A stretch of 64,000 bases of DNA, from the NCBI GenBank assembly GCA_965220235.1, contig OZ244815.1:868001-932000 (forward strand), read 5' to 3'. The notes beneath the pieces are model-generated. The model made no database searches and had not been told where the DNA came from. It worked only from the letters and a program-made list of their open reading frames with translations. This document shows, in pieces, positions 25,866 through 35,634 of this stretch (position 1 is the stretch's first letter; every line of letters starts with the position of its first letter). The translations under genes and the position numbers were made by a program. Origin of the DNA: Bin55 sp965220235. GTDB taxonomy: Bacteria > Pseudomonadota > Gammaproteobacteria > Pseudomonadales > Azotimanducaceae.

Positions 25866-26434
25866 GCATCAAACCAGATACTTGGATCCGTGAGATGGCA
25901 CTCAATCACGGCATGATCTCGCCTTTCGAGGCGGGACAGATACGACGTACCGAGGCTGGAGAACGTCTGATTAGCTATGGGACATCGTCGTACGGATACG
26001 ACGTCCGTTGCGATCGAGATTTCAAGGTGTTCACGAATATCAACTCAACCATCGTAGACCCAAAAAACTTTGACCCTAAGGGGTTTCACGATCTCAAAGA
26101 TGTTGACGAATGCGTCATTCCACCAAATTCGTTCGCTTTGGCAAGTACAGTGGAAACCTTCAGTATCCCGGCTGATGTATTGGTGCTGTGTGTTGGAAAA
26201 TCAACCTACGCACGGTGTGGCATCATCGTAAACGTGACGCCACTTGAGCCGGAATGGGTTGGTCAAGTTACGCTCGAATTTTCCAATACAACTAGCTTGC
26301 CGGCGAAGATTTACGCGGGCGAAGGTGTTGCACAGCTGTTGTTCTTTCAGTCTGACCAGCCGTGCGAGACCACGTACAAAGATCGCGACGGGAAGTACCA
26401 GAACCAGAGCGGCGTAACGCTACCCAAAGCCTAG
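25862..26434 (+). CDS. dcd: dCTP deaminase
   Basis: Deaminates dCTP to dUTP for thymidylate synthesis. SYGTSSYGYDVRC, the catalytic region GKSTYARCGIIVNVTPLEPEWVG (split: GKSTYARCG then NVTPLEPEW) and AQLLFFQSD are the family marks. ATG 25862 gives 190 residues, matching the family; the longer frame inside apbC is rejected. Translationally coupled to apbC, the same order as in Pseudomonas. It converges with purM, one base apart. Confidence 0.96.
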   Translation: MSIKPDTWIREMALNHGMISPFEAGQIRRTEAGERLISYGTSSYGYDVRCDRDFKVFTNINSTIVDPKNFDPKGFHDLKDVDECVIPPNSFALASTVETFSIPADVLVLCVGKSTYARCGIIVNVTPLEPEWVGQVTLEFSNTTSLPAKIYAGEGVAQLLFFQSDQPCETTYKDRDGKYQNQSGVTLPKA

Positions 26435-26435
26435 C

Positions 26436-27467
26436 TCACTCGAACTCGAAGCGGTCCTGACTAACGATCAGAGTGCCTTTCTCAGCGTCAGTGTTCAGCG
26501 AGTGCATCTCTCCGACCAAATACGCGCGTTCGCCCTCGTGGGAGAGATCATTTAGTACGTCTTCAACGTTTTGTGGATCGACAAAGAGAAGCATGCCGAT
26601 CCCGCAATTGAAGGTCTCAAACATCTCAAGGTCAGATATGGTGAGTTGCTCCTGAAGCCAATTGAAGACATCTTGTTGCGGCCAAGCTTTAGTTTGAATG
26701 TGCGCTTCTAACGAAGCGGAGAATGCTCGTGGAATGTTGTCTTTGAAACCGCCGCCGGTGATATGTGCCATGGCACGAATACGCGTAGTAAGACTGAGCA
26801 GCGACTTTGCGTAAATCCGTGTAGGTGCAAGCAGCGCAGACAACACCGACGGATTTGGTGAGCTATCGAGTTCGCTCAGAAGTTTGCGAATGAGTGAGAA
26901 TCCATTGCTGTGCGGACCTGATGACGAGATGCCCACGATCGCATCCCCAGCTTTGACATTCTCTGGTCGGAGGATTCCATCTTCTTCGACCCAGCCAATG
27001 CAGAATCCGGCTAAATCGAATTTGCCATCGGGATAGAACCCAGGCATTTCAGCTGTTTCACCTCCAACTAGTGCACAGCCTGCGATATCGCATGCTTCAC
27101 CGATGCTCTTGATGACGGTTTCTGCATCGTCAACATCAAGTTTTCCGGTTGCGTAGTAATCCAAGAACACGGTGGGTTCAGCGCCGTAGACGAGGACGTC
27201 GTTGGCGCACATCGCGACCAAATCTTGTCCTACGGTATAGAGATGATCGTGTTTTAGGAGTAGATCAAGTTTCGTACCGACCCCGTCGGTACCTAACGCC
27301 ATCACGGGATTCTTGAACTTTTCCGGCACCCTACATAACGCAGCAAAGCCACCTAAACCGCTCAGCATGTCCGCGGTTCGATTGCTTCCTAAGGCCGGTT
27401 TGATACGGTCGACGAGCTCGTTCCCGGCATCGATGTTGACACCTGAGCGTTTGTATGCATCTGCCAT
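26436..27467 (-). CDS. purM: Phosphoribosylaminoimidazole synthetase (AIR synthase)
   Basis: Closes FGAM to AIR with ATP in purine synthesis. The N-terminal YKRSGVNIDAGN and the catalytic loop ALGTDGVGTKL are plain, as is ALVGGETAEMPGFY. 343 residues, normal. purN usually follows purM directly; here dcd converges at the 3' end and no purN is present, so that step must be encoded elsewhere. Confidence 0.97.
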   Translation of the reverse strand: MADAYKRSGVNIDAGNELVDRIKPALGSNRTADMLSGLGGFAALCRVPEKFKNPVMALGTDGVGTKLDLLLKHDHLYTVGQDLVAMCANDVLVYGAEPTVFLDYYATGKLDVDDAETVIKSIGEACDIAGCALVGGETAEMPGFYPDGKFDLAGFCIGWVEEDGILRPENVKAGDAIVGISSSGPHSNGFSLIRKLLSELDSSPNPSVLSALLAPTRIYAKSLLSLTTRIRAMAHITGGGFKDNIPRAFSASLEAHIQTKAWPQQDVFNWLQEQLTISDLEMFETFNCGIGMLLFVDPQNVEDVLNDLSHEGERAYLVGEMHSLNTDAEKGTLIVSQDRFEFE

Positions 27468-27770
27468 GTCGAATGAGAAGCTGGTCGAAGTAAGAACGGA
27501 ACACGCGTGTATTGCGGATTATCAGGTTAAGGAGATTTTCGATCTCGTGCTGAACGAACTTGCATAGTAGCCGGTTTGCGAGTGCGATCTGTGATTCGTC
27601 TTCTGAGGCAGCGAGTACTTTCGACAAAACGTAAGCAGTTTCGGTGCGCACTTCTACAATGAGTTCGGTTTCATCAACATGTCGGTTGTTTACGGCGAGC
27701 CTTTGAATCGCGTCGTTCGTTCGTCGCTGTTCATCTGGGAACCACGCAGCACTTTCGAATTCAATTAATC
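27468..27770. other. Divergent region purM / DUF2066 with an open minus-strand frame
   Basis: The divergent promoters must lie here. No clear box pair was found. A minus-strand frame is open from about 27770 through the start of purM in another phase; from GTG 27651 it would encode about 100 residues, helical and charged at first, but it runs through purM and lacks an ATG. I do not call it a gene. It could be a decayed coding remnant. Confidence 0.35.
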
Positions 27771-28841
27771 GTGAAGTTCAAGTACGTTCGATTGCAACGA
27801 TTCGCTACCGCACTTGTAGTGGTAGCAAGCACTTTGACGCACGCGGCAGATTTAGGGTGGCTCTACGACGTTGAGTTTTCCGTAAACGACCAATCAGAGC
27901 AAGAACGGTTAGCCGCACTGCGCGACGGTCTGGAGATCGTGTTGCTTCGTGTCACAGGTCTTCGAGATTTACCGGATTCTCCTCTAATTGACGCGGCGTT
28001 TAACGACTTAGACGCCTATCAAATGCAATTCCGTTACGAACAGATTCATACCGGCATCGATCTAGAGGTACTCAATCGCCTGATCATCAATTACGATCAG
28101 AATGCGATACACGCGCTGATCCGGGAAGCCCAGCTGCCTGTTTGGTCAGCACAGAGACCGCACGTCCTATTTCTGATTTCATTGGTGGACCATGATCGCC
28201 GAACGATTCTTAACGAGACCATTGAGAGTGACGTGCAGAGAGTTATTCACAATGTCGCTTTACGACGCGGCGTTGCGTATAGTCAGCCGATCATGGATTT
28301 TTCCGATCTAGCCGTGCTGAGAGAAGGAGCGTTAGCCTTCGGATTCGTTACGTCATTCAAAGCGCTAAAACGCCGAGTTCAGGCCGATTTAGTTGCTACC
28401 GCGAGGATTGACCCTCTTGTCTTCGACCAGCATCGTGTTTGGCTGTCCATTCATGACGCAACGGGTCGACGAATTCAGGTATTCGACACGGGGGATTTGA
28501 CGCATACTGCCGCAGAAATCGTTCACCGTACGGCAGATTACCTAGCCAAGCGTTACGCAGTTACTGGTGGTGAAGCGACAGCGCTTCATATAGCCGTAAC
28601 GGGGATTTCGGACATCATTGAATACAAAGAAGTACTTGATTACCTTTCTAAATGGGAGTTCATTGATCGAGTATTGCTCAGTTCAGTGACGCAGGATCGC
28701 ATGCAATTTGAACTTCGCACGGCATCGACGTGGGAGCAGCTCGCGATTTATTTTGAAGAGGACGGTGTACTCACTTCACGTTCATCGGAGAGTCCGTCGA
28801 TCGATCAAATCCCCGAATACGTTTGGCAGGATTCAAATTAA
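27771..28841 (+). CDS. DUF2066 exported protein
   Basis: A 356-residue protein with an N-terminal signal (hydrophobic ATALVVVASTLTHA ending near residue 25). The following DLGWLYDVEFSVNDQSEQER and LEIVLLRVTG match DUF2066, a gammaproteobacterial family of unknown function regularly found between purMN and hda. Start is GTG 27771. The conserved link to a phosphatidyltransferase and hda on the same strand suggests shared transcription, not a known role. Confidence 0.82.
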   Translation: MKFKYVRLQRFATALVVVASTLTHAADLGWLYDVEFSVNDQSEQERLAALRDGLEIVLLRVTGLRDLPDSPLIDAAFNDLDAYQMQFRYEQIHTGIDLEVLNRLIINYDQNAIHALIREAQLPVWSAQRPHVLFLISLVDHDRRTILNETIESDVQRVIHNVALRRGVAYSQPIMDFSDLAVLREGALAFGFVTSFKALKRRVQADLVATARIDPLVFDQHRVWLSIHDATGRRIQVFDTGDLTHTAAEIVHRTADYLAKRYAVTGGEATALHIAVTGISDIIEYKEVLDYLSKWEFIDRVLLSSVTQDRMQFELRTASTWEQLAIYFEEDGVLTSRSSESPSIDQIPEYVWQDSN

Positions 28842-28928
28842 AATCTCGTAACACGACCGACCTTCACCCAGCTACGGACTAAGGAAGTACATACGACGGG
28901 CGCGGACCCATCCTCTACCACCAAAACG

Positions 28929-29519
28929 ATGAGTCTTTTACCGAACACACTAACCGTTATTCGAATCCTCATGGTGATTCCTATCGGTTGGACGCTATGG
29001 ACAGGTCAATTCGGGACGTGTCTCGTGCTCTTGATCATCGCGGGTGTATCGGATACGCTGGACGGCTTTATTGCGCGTCGCTTCAATTCCACATCACGAT
29101 TCGGCGAAGTGGCGGACCCGATCGCCGATAAGCTGCTGGCGTTGGTGGTTGTGTCAGTGATGCTATTGACTGGACTGCTGCCGCTTTGGGCTTCCTCGAT
29201 CATCATCGGTCGTGAAGTCGTCATCCTCGGCGGCGCAATCGCTTTCAGATCGATCGTTAGACGTTTAGACATCGAACCGTTGATGATCAGCCGAATCAAT
29301 ACCTCGGTTCTCATCGTAGTACTGTGCGCGATCATCGCTGCACAGACAGATGTGCCGCAATTGTCGACTCTCACTGCACGATTCGTAGATCCCATAGGTA
29401 TCTACCTGATGGTCTTGTTCACCATAGTTTCTGGCATCGCTTACGTGTACGCGTGGTCGGTTCGGCTCAAGGAGCACCTTGAGTTGCCTGAAAAACAAGC
29501 CAAACCAACAAATCCTTGA
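28929..29519 (+). CDS. CDP-alcohol phosphatidyltransferase
   Basis: Integral membrane enzyme (196 residues, about six helices) of the PgsA type. The signature DG-X2-AR-X8-G-X3-D-X3-D is exact: DGFIARR followed by G, then D and D in EVADPIAD. Members make phosphatidylglycerol phosphate, cardiolipin precursors or other lipids; the short N-terminus LPNTLTVIRILMVIPI is PgsA-like. It ends in a TTGA overlap with hda. A second pgsA beside uvrC is usual in this group, so this may not be the housekeeping copy. Confidence 0.85.
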   Translation: MSLLPNTLTVIRILMVIPIGWTLWTGQFGTCLVLLIIAGVSDTLDGFIARRFNSTSRFGEVADPIADKLLALVVVSVMLLTGLLPLWASSIIIGREVVILGGAIAFRSIVRRLDIEPLMISRINTSVLIVVLCAIIAAQTDVPQLSTLTARFVDPIGIYLMVLFTIVSGIAYVYAWSVRLKEHLELPEKQAKPTNP

Positions 29520-30169
29520 ACGACAAAGTCGGGCTAGGCCTTACGACCGCATCCGAGGCTTCATTCGAAACGTTTTTCGTCGGCGAAAACGAACTCGCGA
29601 TTGATCGTGTACACCAAGGCGAACGTGTGTGGTTGTTTGGTGAGGCGGCAACGGGTAAGACGCACCTACTACGATCTCTGGCGCGTGAAACGACTGATGC
29701 ACGCTACTCGGCTGAATGTCCATCGAATCTCGATGAGGATTTACGGTCCCCTCTGGTGTTAATAGACGATATTGACCACCTATGTGGCGATGAGGAAAAC
29801 GAGTACGCGCTCTTCGCAGCGTATGAAGCGACTGATTTCGATAAGACTCGATGGGTTGTAAGCGCACAAGTTGCACCTAACCAGGTCTCGTTTCTCTATC
29901 GTGATCTTGCGTCACGAATGAGCCTCTTCGAACGTGTAGAACTTAAACCCGTCCCAGAGTCTGCGCGAGGGAGCTTGCTCAAATTCTGGGCGAACGATCG
30001 GGCGATTGGAATCTCCGACGAGGTGATTCAGTTTCTTTTAGATCGCATTCCTCGAACGCAGGAGAGCCTCTGGGACACGTTGCAGAAGCTCGATCGAACC
30101 TCGATGCTTGAAAATCGAACGTTAACGATTCCGTTTGTGCGGGAAGTCATGGGTTTTGAAAGACGCTAA
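29516..30169 (+). CDS. hda: DnaA regulatory inactivator Hda
   Basis: AAA+ protein that, with the DNA-loaded sliding clamp, stimulates DnaA-ATP hydrolysis and prevents re-initiation. The P-loop is GEAATGKTH (about 42), Walker B is LVLIDDIDHL, and the sensor region DLASRM holds the arginine finger area. The N-terminal clamp motif is reduced (KVGLGL). TTG start coupled to pgsA; the 217-residue size is normal. The last 14 bases overlap the murG-like gene. Confidence 0.9.
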   Translation: MNDKVGLGLTTASEASFETFFVGENELAIDRVHQGERVWLFGEAATGKTHLLRSLARETTDARYSAECPSNLDEDLRSPLVLIDDIDHLCGDEENEYALFAAYEATDFDKTRWVVSAQVAPNQVSFLYRDLASRMSLFERVELKPVPESARGSLLKFWANDRAIGISDEVIQFLLDRIPRTQESLWDTLQKLDRTSMLENRTLTIPFVREVMGFERR

Positions 30170-31223
30170 ACACGTCGTGATCACGGGCGGTGGAACCGCG
30201 GGTCACGTTATTCCCTCGCTACCGATCATTCGGCGACTACTGGCAGATGGATTGCAGGTTTCGTTCATAGGTTCGACGAGTGGCTTGGAGGAACGATTGG
30301 TAGCGCACCTCGAACTGAGCTTCTACGGTATCACGACCGGTAAGCTGCGACGTTATCTTTCGACCGAAAATCTCCTGGACGTGTTTCGAGTGTTTGTCGG
30401 GATTTGGCAGGCATTCGTTTTGATAAGGCGCATCAAACCGGTCGTTGTCTTTTCCAAAGGTGGATATGTGGCGTTCCCGGTCGTATTCGCGGCGTGGCTG
30501 AATCGAGTTCCGGTCGTAGCACACGAATCAGATCTGACACCGGGGCTAGCAAATCGACTGTGTTTGCCATTCATCAAATCGATATGTTTGAACTTTGCAG
30601 AAACTTCGGTGCGAGCACGAAACGTGCTCGTGACCGGAACCGCCGTGCGCGAGAATCTACTAGGTGGCGATCCGGCGCGGGGACGCGAATGGCTCCGCGT
30701 CCCGCCAGATTCGCGCGTGCTAGTCGTGGTCGGCGGTAGTCTAGGCGCGACGACGATCAACGATGTCGTTCGAGAATCACTCGCTCGACTTTGTGAAACG
30801 TATTTCGTCGTACACGTGTGCGGTACGGATCAGATTGACAAGTCTTACGATCGGGGTGGCTATGCTCAATTTGAATATATCGACGAAGAATGGGGCGATG
30901 TCCTCGCGACGGCGGAGGTAGTGATCTCGAGGTCAGGTGCGAATGCGCTGTATGAATTGCTCGCGCTAAAGAAAGTAAACATCCTGATCCCCCTGTCGCG
31001 TCGCGCGAGCAGAGGTGATCAGATCGAGAACGCCGCGATGGCCGAGCGCCGTGGGTGGAGTTTTGTGATTCCTGAGGAATCCTTGGATTCGGACTCGCTC
31101 GTTGGGGCTGTGGAATTTGTAGAGCGTGACAGGGACTATTGGATAACCAATCTGCAGACGTTTGAAGTCAGAGATAGCGTCAATTTGATTTATGAGGAGC
31201 TTGCGCGGGTAGCGCGACGTTAA
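30156..31223 (+). CDS. MurG-like UDP-GlcNAc transferase, Firmicutes type
   Basis: GT28 glycosyltransferase of 355 residues that should add GlcNAc to lipid I or a similar undecaprenyl substrate at the inner membrane face. GGGTAGHVIPSLPIIRRLLA opens the N-domain; GITTGKLRRYLSTENLLDVF, VFSKGGYVAFP, HESDLTPGLANR and RRASRGDQIENA resemble the second MurG type of Bacillus and Clostridium rather than the proteobacterial dcw-cluster enzyme. TTG 30156 overlaps hda. The true murG is presumably in the dcw cluster outside the window. Confidence 0.8.
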   Translation: MKDAKHVVITGGGTAGHVIPSLPIIRRLLADGLQVSFIGSTSGLEERLVAHLELSFYGITTGKLRRYLSTENLLDVFRVFVGIWQAFVLIRRIKPVVVFSKGGYVAFPVVFAAWLNRVPVVAHESDLTPGLANRLCLPFIKSICLNFAETSVRARNVLVTGTAVRENLLGGDPARGREWLRVPPDSRVLVVVGGSLGATTINDVVRESLARLCETYFVVHVCGTDQIDKSYDRGGYAQFEYIDEEWGDVLATAEVVISRSGANALYELLALKKVNILIPLSRRASRGDQIENAAMAERRGWSFVIPEESLDSDSLVGAVEFVERDRDYWITNLQTFEVRDSVNLIYEELARVARR

Positions 31224-31284
31224 CCCCGGCGCGAGTTACATTTCTCGGCGTCGTTACACAGACACGAAAAGAACCCATGCGTGA

Positions 31285-33087
31285 TCAATCGGTTTTAGGA
31301 CCGGTTCGAAATCCTCGTGTCAACGGATTAGGTCGGCGCTGCTGCCGAATCCGGAAACGGTCTGGTGAGAGCAGTCGCGGAATCTCGGGTGAACCTGCTG
31401 GTACCTCTTTCAGGATAGAGCTCACGATGAGCTCGGCGGCGAACGGTGCCGTAATCGTGCCTCCGCTTCCGTGAGCCCAACTAACCCAGCGGTGGCTCGC
31501 AATTTCACCCACGATCGGGAGTCGATCAGAGGATACAACGCGATCTGCGCGGAATGCGGATTGATGTTCAAGATCCACACCGCGCAAAAGGTTCTCAATT
31601 CGTGCCTTATTCGTCCGTGTCGCTTCTCCTTTTGCCCAAGGACTGTATTCGTACGTTGAACCGGCGAACAGAACATCATGTCGGGGTGCAATGTATCCGT
31701 TGTGTGCGACAACGTGGTGAATTGGATTGTCCGCTCCAGTCACGGCGAAGGCATCCACTTGGCCTGGAATCACAATCGCCTCGATCGGCATTTCGTCGAT
31801 CTGACTCGGAATGTCACAACCGGTTGCGTGGATGGTCGGGACCTCGTCATCAAGCGCATTCAAAGCGTCTTCACGTCGTGTAGACACATGAATGAGCTCG
31901 TGTTTCAAGAGTTCGTCGCAAAGCTGCGCACCGTTCACGATCGCTGATCTCGGGAACCATGCGCTCTCGGTTGGCTGTTTGGTCAACTCACGGGTCGCAT
32001 CTCTATCCAAAAGGGTGATCCAGTCGTCGCCCAGAAGTTCCGCGGCTCCTGTTAAGCGCTCAATGGGCATACCGTCATCTGGTAGGTGCACAGCTCCAAT
32101 AGAAGACACGGCGTCGTACGCCTTTAACAGAGACTGCGCGTGAGCGTACGCGTGGACTCGAAACAGAGCGAGTAACGTATCCGCCGCAGATAGTCGTGGG
32201 TGTTGAATCGCAGCTGGAATCGCCGACGTTGCTGCACCGACGCTTGCTTCCCGTTCATGCAGTTCAACGTTTACGCCTTTTCGTGCAAGCGATTGCGCAA
32301 CCGTCGCGCCTGCTAACCCGCCACCAACCACGCGAGCACCCGTTGGTGGGGAGGCAGGATGGAACCCGTGACCTTCGACCTTTGCTAACGTGGTATGACG
32401 TTTTTGAGATGCTCGACCTTCGATCCGCTGCACCTGAAATCCTGCTGCTTGCAACGAATTTCGAACGTGACCCGCAGCAGAAAACGTCGTGACCGTACCT
32501 CCACGCTTGGTGATCGTGTGCAACTTTTCGAGGAGTTCAGACTCCCACATCTCTGGATTGCGAATCGGCGCGAATCCGTCGAGAAACCATGCATCGATGC
32601 CGACTTCATCGGATGCCAAAAACTCGTCGAGCGCGGATACCACGTCGTTGTAACAGAGTATGAGTTCAAGTCGGTTGTTGGAGAAATAGCGTCGATGCCA
32701 GCCGGGAATGCGTGGCGGGATCTTATTGAGGAACCCATCGACTAACCTCAGCTCGGTTTTAAATGGCTGTAGCGCACGAGCGATATCTGCGGTGTTGAGC
32801 GGGTATTTATCGATACTAATGTAGCGCACGCGCGTGGTAATTCGATGGTCGCTCAGAATCTGCGCTAGCGTTAGGAAATTCAGTCCCGTTCCAAAACCGA
32901 ACTCCATGATGGAAAACACAGATTCGCGGCGGATGCGTTCGATCAGATTAGCTGGTTCAATGAACACACGTCGCGTTTCGGCCGGACCATCCTGCGCGAA
33001 ATAGATGTCGTGAAACCGATTCGAATGTAATCGGTCCTCGATCCAGTCGATGTCCGGATCGGGCATCGGTGCGAGAAAACTGCTCAC
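31285..33087 (-). CDS. mnmC: Bifunctional tRNA mnm5s2U34 enzyme MnmC
   Basis: Completes the wobble modification of tRNAs for Lys, Glu, Gln and Arg. The N-terminal methyltransferase has the SAM loop FSIMEFGFGTGLNFL (about 57); the C-terminal FAD oxidoreductase starts at RVVGGGLAGATVAQSLARKG (about 258) and ends with VSWAHGSGG. 600 residues against 668 in E. coli. GTG start. It converges with the murG-like gene and is divergent from the amidohydrolase by only 37 bases. Confidence 0.93.
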   Translation of the reverse strand: MSSFLAPMPDPDIDWIEDRLHSNRFHDIYFAQDGPAETRRVFIEPANLIERIRRESVFSIMEFGFGTGLNFLTLAQILSDHRITTRVRYISIDKYPLNTADIARALQPFKTELRLVDGFLNKIPPRIPGWHRRYFSNNRLELILCYNDVVSALDEFLASDEVGIDAWFLDGFAPIRNPEMWESELLEKLHTITKRGGTVTTFSAAGHVRNSLQAAGFQVQRIEGRASQKRHTTLAKVEGHGFHPASPPTGARVVGGGLAGATVAQSLARKGVNVELHEREASVGAATSAIPAAIQHPRLSAADTLLALFRVHAYAHAQSLLKAYDAVSSIGAVHLPDDGMPIERLTGAAELLGDDWITLLDRDATRELTKQPTESAWFPRSAIVNGAQLCDELLKHELIHVSTRREDALNALDDEVPTIHATGCDIPSQIDEMPIEAIVIPGQVDAFAVTGADNPIHHVVAHNGYIAPRHDVLFAGSTYEYSPWAKGEATRTNKARIENLLRGVDLEHQSAFRADRVVSSDRLPIVGEIASHRWVSWAHGSGGTITAPFAAELIVSSILKEVPAGSPEIPRLLSPDRFRIRQQRRPNPLTRGFRTGPKTD

Positions 33088-33124
33088 TCTAGAATAGTTG
33101 TGAAGTCCACGTAGTCAAAACCTC

Positions 33125-34240
33125 ATGTCCATCGTCATCGATTGCGATTCCCATGTCATGGAGCCAGCTGATCTCTGGCAGAACTATCTCGAGTCAAAGT
33201 ATCAAGATCGCGCGATCCGAATCGAAGAGAATGACGGTGTCGAACAATTGATTATCGGTGAGCAGGTCGTATTGCAAGGCGTCTTAGCCGGTCTCGGCGG
33301 CGCGAACCTGAAACCCGCTGAACTGTTCACGCAAGGCGCGAAATACGTGGATGGTTGTCCCCCTGCGAGTTACGATCCGCGAGCACGCGCAACCATGTTG
33401 GATGAATGGGGTGTCGATCGAGGAGTTCTGTTCCCGACGATCGGCATCTTGCCGTTCCCAACCGATGATGTTGATTTGGCTTCAGCGTACTGCCGAGCAT
33501 ACAACCGCTGGCAAACTGATTTCTTCAACGAAGTGCCTGACCGTGTCGTACCCATTGCAGCATTGAACTGGCTTGATGTTGACGAAGCGGTTAAAGAACT
33601 AGAAAGGTGTATCGATGCCGGTTTTCGGGGGCTATTCGTACCGCCTGAAGTGTGCGGTGGTCACCGACCTGGAGAGGCGCATTTCGATCCGATTTGGCAA
33701 ATTTGTAGTGAAGCGAACATCCCGGGTTGTTTCCACGTGATCGTGCGCTTCTCTGGAACGGCGTCACCATTCGGCGCGTGGTCTAGCGGCGGTCGTAATC
33801 TGGGCGGAGTGTTTACCTTTGGCATGGGGGCGACGGGTCAGTTGGTTCCCGCAATGGCAACCGTCGTGCTCGATGGCTTATTCGATCGATTTCCTTCATT
33901 GAAAATCGTCAGCGTTGAAGCTGGATGTGGCTATGCTGCGTATCTGATGGACAGACTAGACGAGAAGTTTCATTTCTTCGGTTTCGCTAGCGGTCTGGAA
34001 ATGAAACCGAGTGATTACTTCAAGCGGAATTGCTACTTTGTGGCTGAACCGGAGGAGCGGACGATCGATGCCATGTGTGATCTTGTTGGTGAAGACCACA
34101 TTCTCTGGGGTAGCGACTATCCGCATATTGATTCGCGGTTGGATGCAAGGCAACTGATCGACGCTTCAGTCGCTGATTTAGCGCCTTCGCGCCGCGCGAA
34201 AGTGCTCGGCGAGAACGCTGTTTCATTATTCGGAATTTGA
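33125..34240 (+). CDS. Amidohydrolase-2 family metal-dependent hydrolase
   Basis: A 371-residue TIM-barrel protein of the ACMSD-like amidohydrolase-2 group. The N-terminal IDCDSHVMEPADLW gives the first metal-binding residues, CFHVIV a further His, and GSDYPHIDS the conserved C-terminal Asp. Members decarboxylate or hydrolyse varied aromatic or aliphatic acids; the substrate here is unknown. It is followed after 115 bases by a desaturase on the same strand. Confidence 0.8.
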   Translation: MSIVIDCDSHVMEPADLWQNYLESKYQDRAIRIEENDGVEQLIIGEQVVLQGVLAGLGGANLKPAELFTQGAKYVDGCPPASYDPRARATMLDEWGVDRGVLFPTIGILPFPTDDVDLASAYCRAYNRWQTDFFNEVPDRVVPIAALNWLDVDEAVKELERCIDAGFRGLFVPPEVCGGHRPGEAHFDPIWQICSEANIPGCFHVIVRFSGTASPFGAWSSGGRNLGGVFTFGMGATGQLVPAMATVVLDGLFDRFPSLKIVSVEAGCGYAAYLMDRLDEKFHFFGFASGLEMKPSDYFKRNCYFVAEPEERTIDAMCDLVGEDHILWGSDYPHIDSRLDARQLIDASVADLAPSRRAKVLGENAVSLFGI

Positions 34241-34355
34241 GTAATTCCCTCTAAAATAACAACCCGTTCTACGGTCCCGTTCATGACGCGATCGTTATTT
34301 ATTTCGCACGGTTCGTGCGTTCAAATTTCCCTAGGTTGTCGGTAGAGGTTTTGCA

Positions 34356-35573
34356 TTGCCAGACGTGATGGATTGGTTATTCGGAGTCGTTGGTCTCTCG
34401 CTATGGGTGCCCATCGTTTTTACGCTGGTGATGACCCACCTGACGTTTGTTGCTATTACGGTCTATCTGCATCGACACTCTGCGCATCGAGCGCTGGAGC
34501 TCCATCCCGCGTTAAAGCACGTTTTCAGATTCTGGTTGTGGGTAACGACGGGGATGTCCACGAAGGAGTGGGTCGCAGTACATCGAAAACACCACGCATT
34601 TACTGAAACCGCACAGGACCCACATAGTCCGGCAATCGAAGGTCTGGCAGAGATTGTGTTCAAAGGCGTGAAACACTATCGCAAAGGCATAACGCCGGAA
34701 ACGATGCGCATTTACGGTAAAGGCACGCCGGATGATTGGCTTGAACGCAACGTATACGTTACCAAAGAGTTTACTGGGATTGGCGCATTTTTAATTCTCG
34801 ATCTGATCCTGTTTGGGGTTACCGGCATACTTGTTTGGTTCGTACAGATGTTGTGGGTTCCATTCTGGGCGGCCGGGGTCATAAACGGTATCGGTCACGC
34901 TTGGGGATATCGGAATTTCGAGTGTCCTGACCATGCGAAGAACATCGTCCCGTGGGGATTCCTCATTTGTGGCGAAGAACTACATAACAACCACCACACC
35001 TATCCTAATTCACCAAAGCTGTCCGTGAAATCCTGGGAAATCGATTTCGGCTGGGCGTGGATTCGCATGTTCGAGATGTTTGGTCTCGCAAAGCCGAATC
35101 GCGTTGGACCCGTCGCTACGAAGGACTTATCAAAGCAAGAGCTTGATCTTGACTCCGTAATCGCGCTCGCTAATGACCGATTCAACGTCATGGCAAAATT
35201 TGGCTCGAAGGTTGTGTCACCGTTAGTACGTGCGCAGTATCAAGCAAACCTAGCCAATCGATCTCGACGTTTACTTCGTCGCGCGAAGTCGGTGATCTGC
35301 CGCAATGAGCAAGCGCTTAGCGCGTCTGAAATACGGCGCTTGGAAGAAATCAAAACGCTGTTCCCAACGCTTGAAACGGTGTACGCTCTTCGCGTTCGAT
35401 TATCGGAAGTTTGGTCGAAAAGGACCGGCAACAAAGTGGATGTCTACGAAGCGCTACGCGAATGGTGCCAACAAGCCGAAAGCAAATTGCGTGACCTTGG
35501 ACATGTCCAAGAGCTCCAGTCCTTTGTTAACGAACTAAAGTACTACGCGACGCCGCAGCCATCAACCGCATAA
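34356..35573 (+). CDS. Membrane fatty-acid desaturase (delta-9 acyl-CoA type)
   Basis: Di-iron membrane desaturase. The three His boxes are HRHSAH (about residue 36), HRKHH (about 74) and HNNHH (about 212), with NxxGH in INGIGHAWGYRNFE. Four hydrophobic segments lie between them. It introduces double bonds in saturated acyl chains, adjusting membrane fluidity. The start is TTG 34356, seven bases after AGAGG; ATG 34368 is an alternative. The 405-residue chain has a roughly 120-residue helical C-terminal tail after the last His box. Confidence 0.88.
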   Translation: MPDVMDWLFGVVGLSLWVPIVFTLVMTHLTFVAITVYLHRHSAHRALELHPALKHVFRFWLWVTTGMSTKEWVAVHRKHHAFTETAQDPHSPAIEGLAEIVFKGVKHYRKGITPETMRIYGKGTPDDWLERNVYVTKEFTGIGAFLILDLILFGVTGILVWFVQMLWVPFWAAGVINGIGHAWGYRNFECPDHAKNIVPWGFLICGEELHNNHHTYPNSPKLSVKSWEIDFGWAWIRMFEMFGLAKPNRVGPVATKDLSKQELDLDSVIALANDRFNVMAKFGSKVVSPLVRAQYQANLANRSRRLLRRAKSVICRNEQALSASEIRRLEEIKTLFPTLETVYALRVRLSEVWSKRTGNKVDVYEALREWCQQAESKLRDLGHVQELQSFVNELKYYATPQPSTA

Positions 35574-35634
35574 GTCGCCAATTAGGCGCGCATAAGCGCT
35601 CCTCATTTCGATTTGCCTTCGAGCGTATCTCGCT

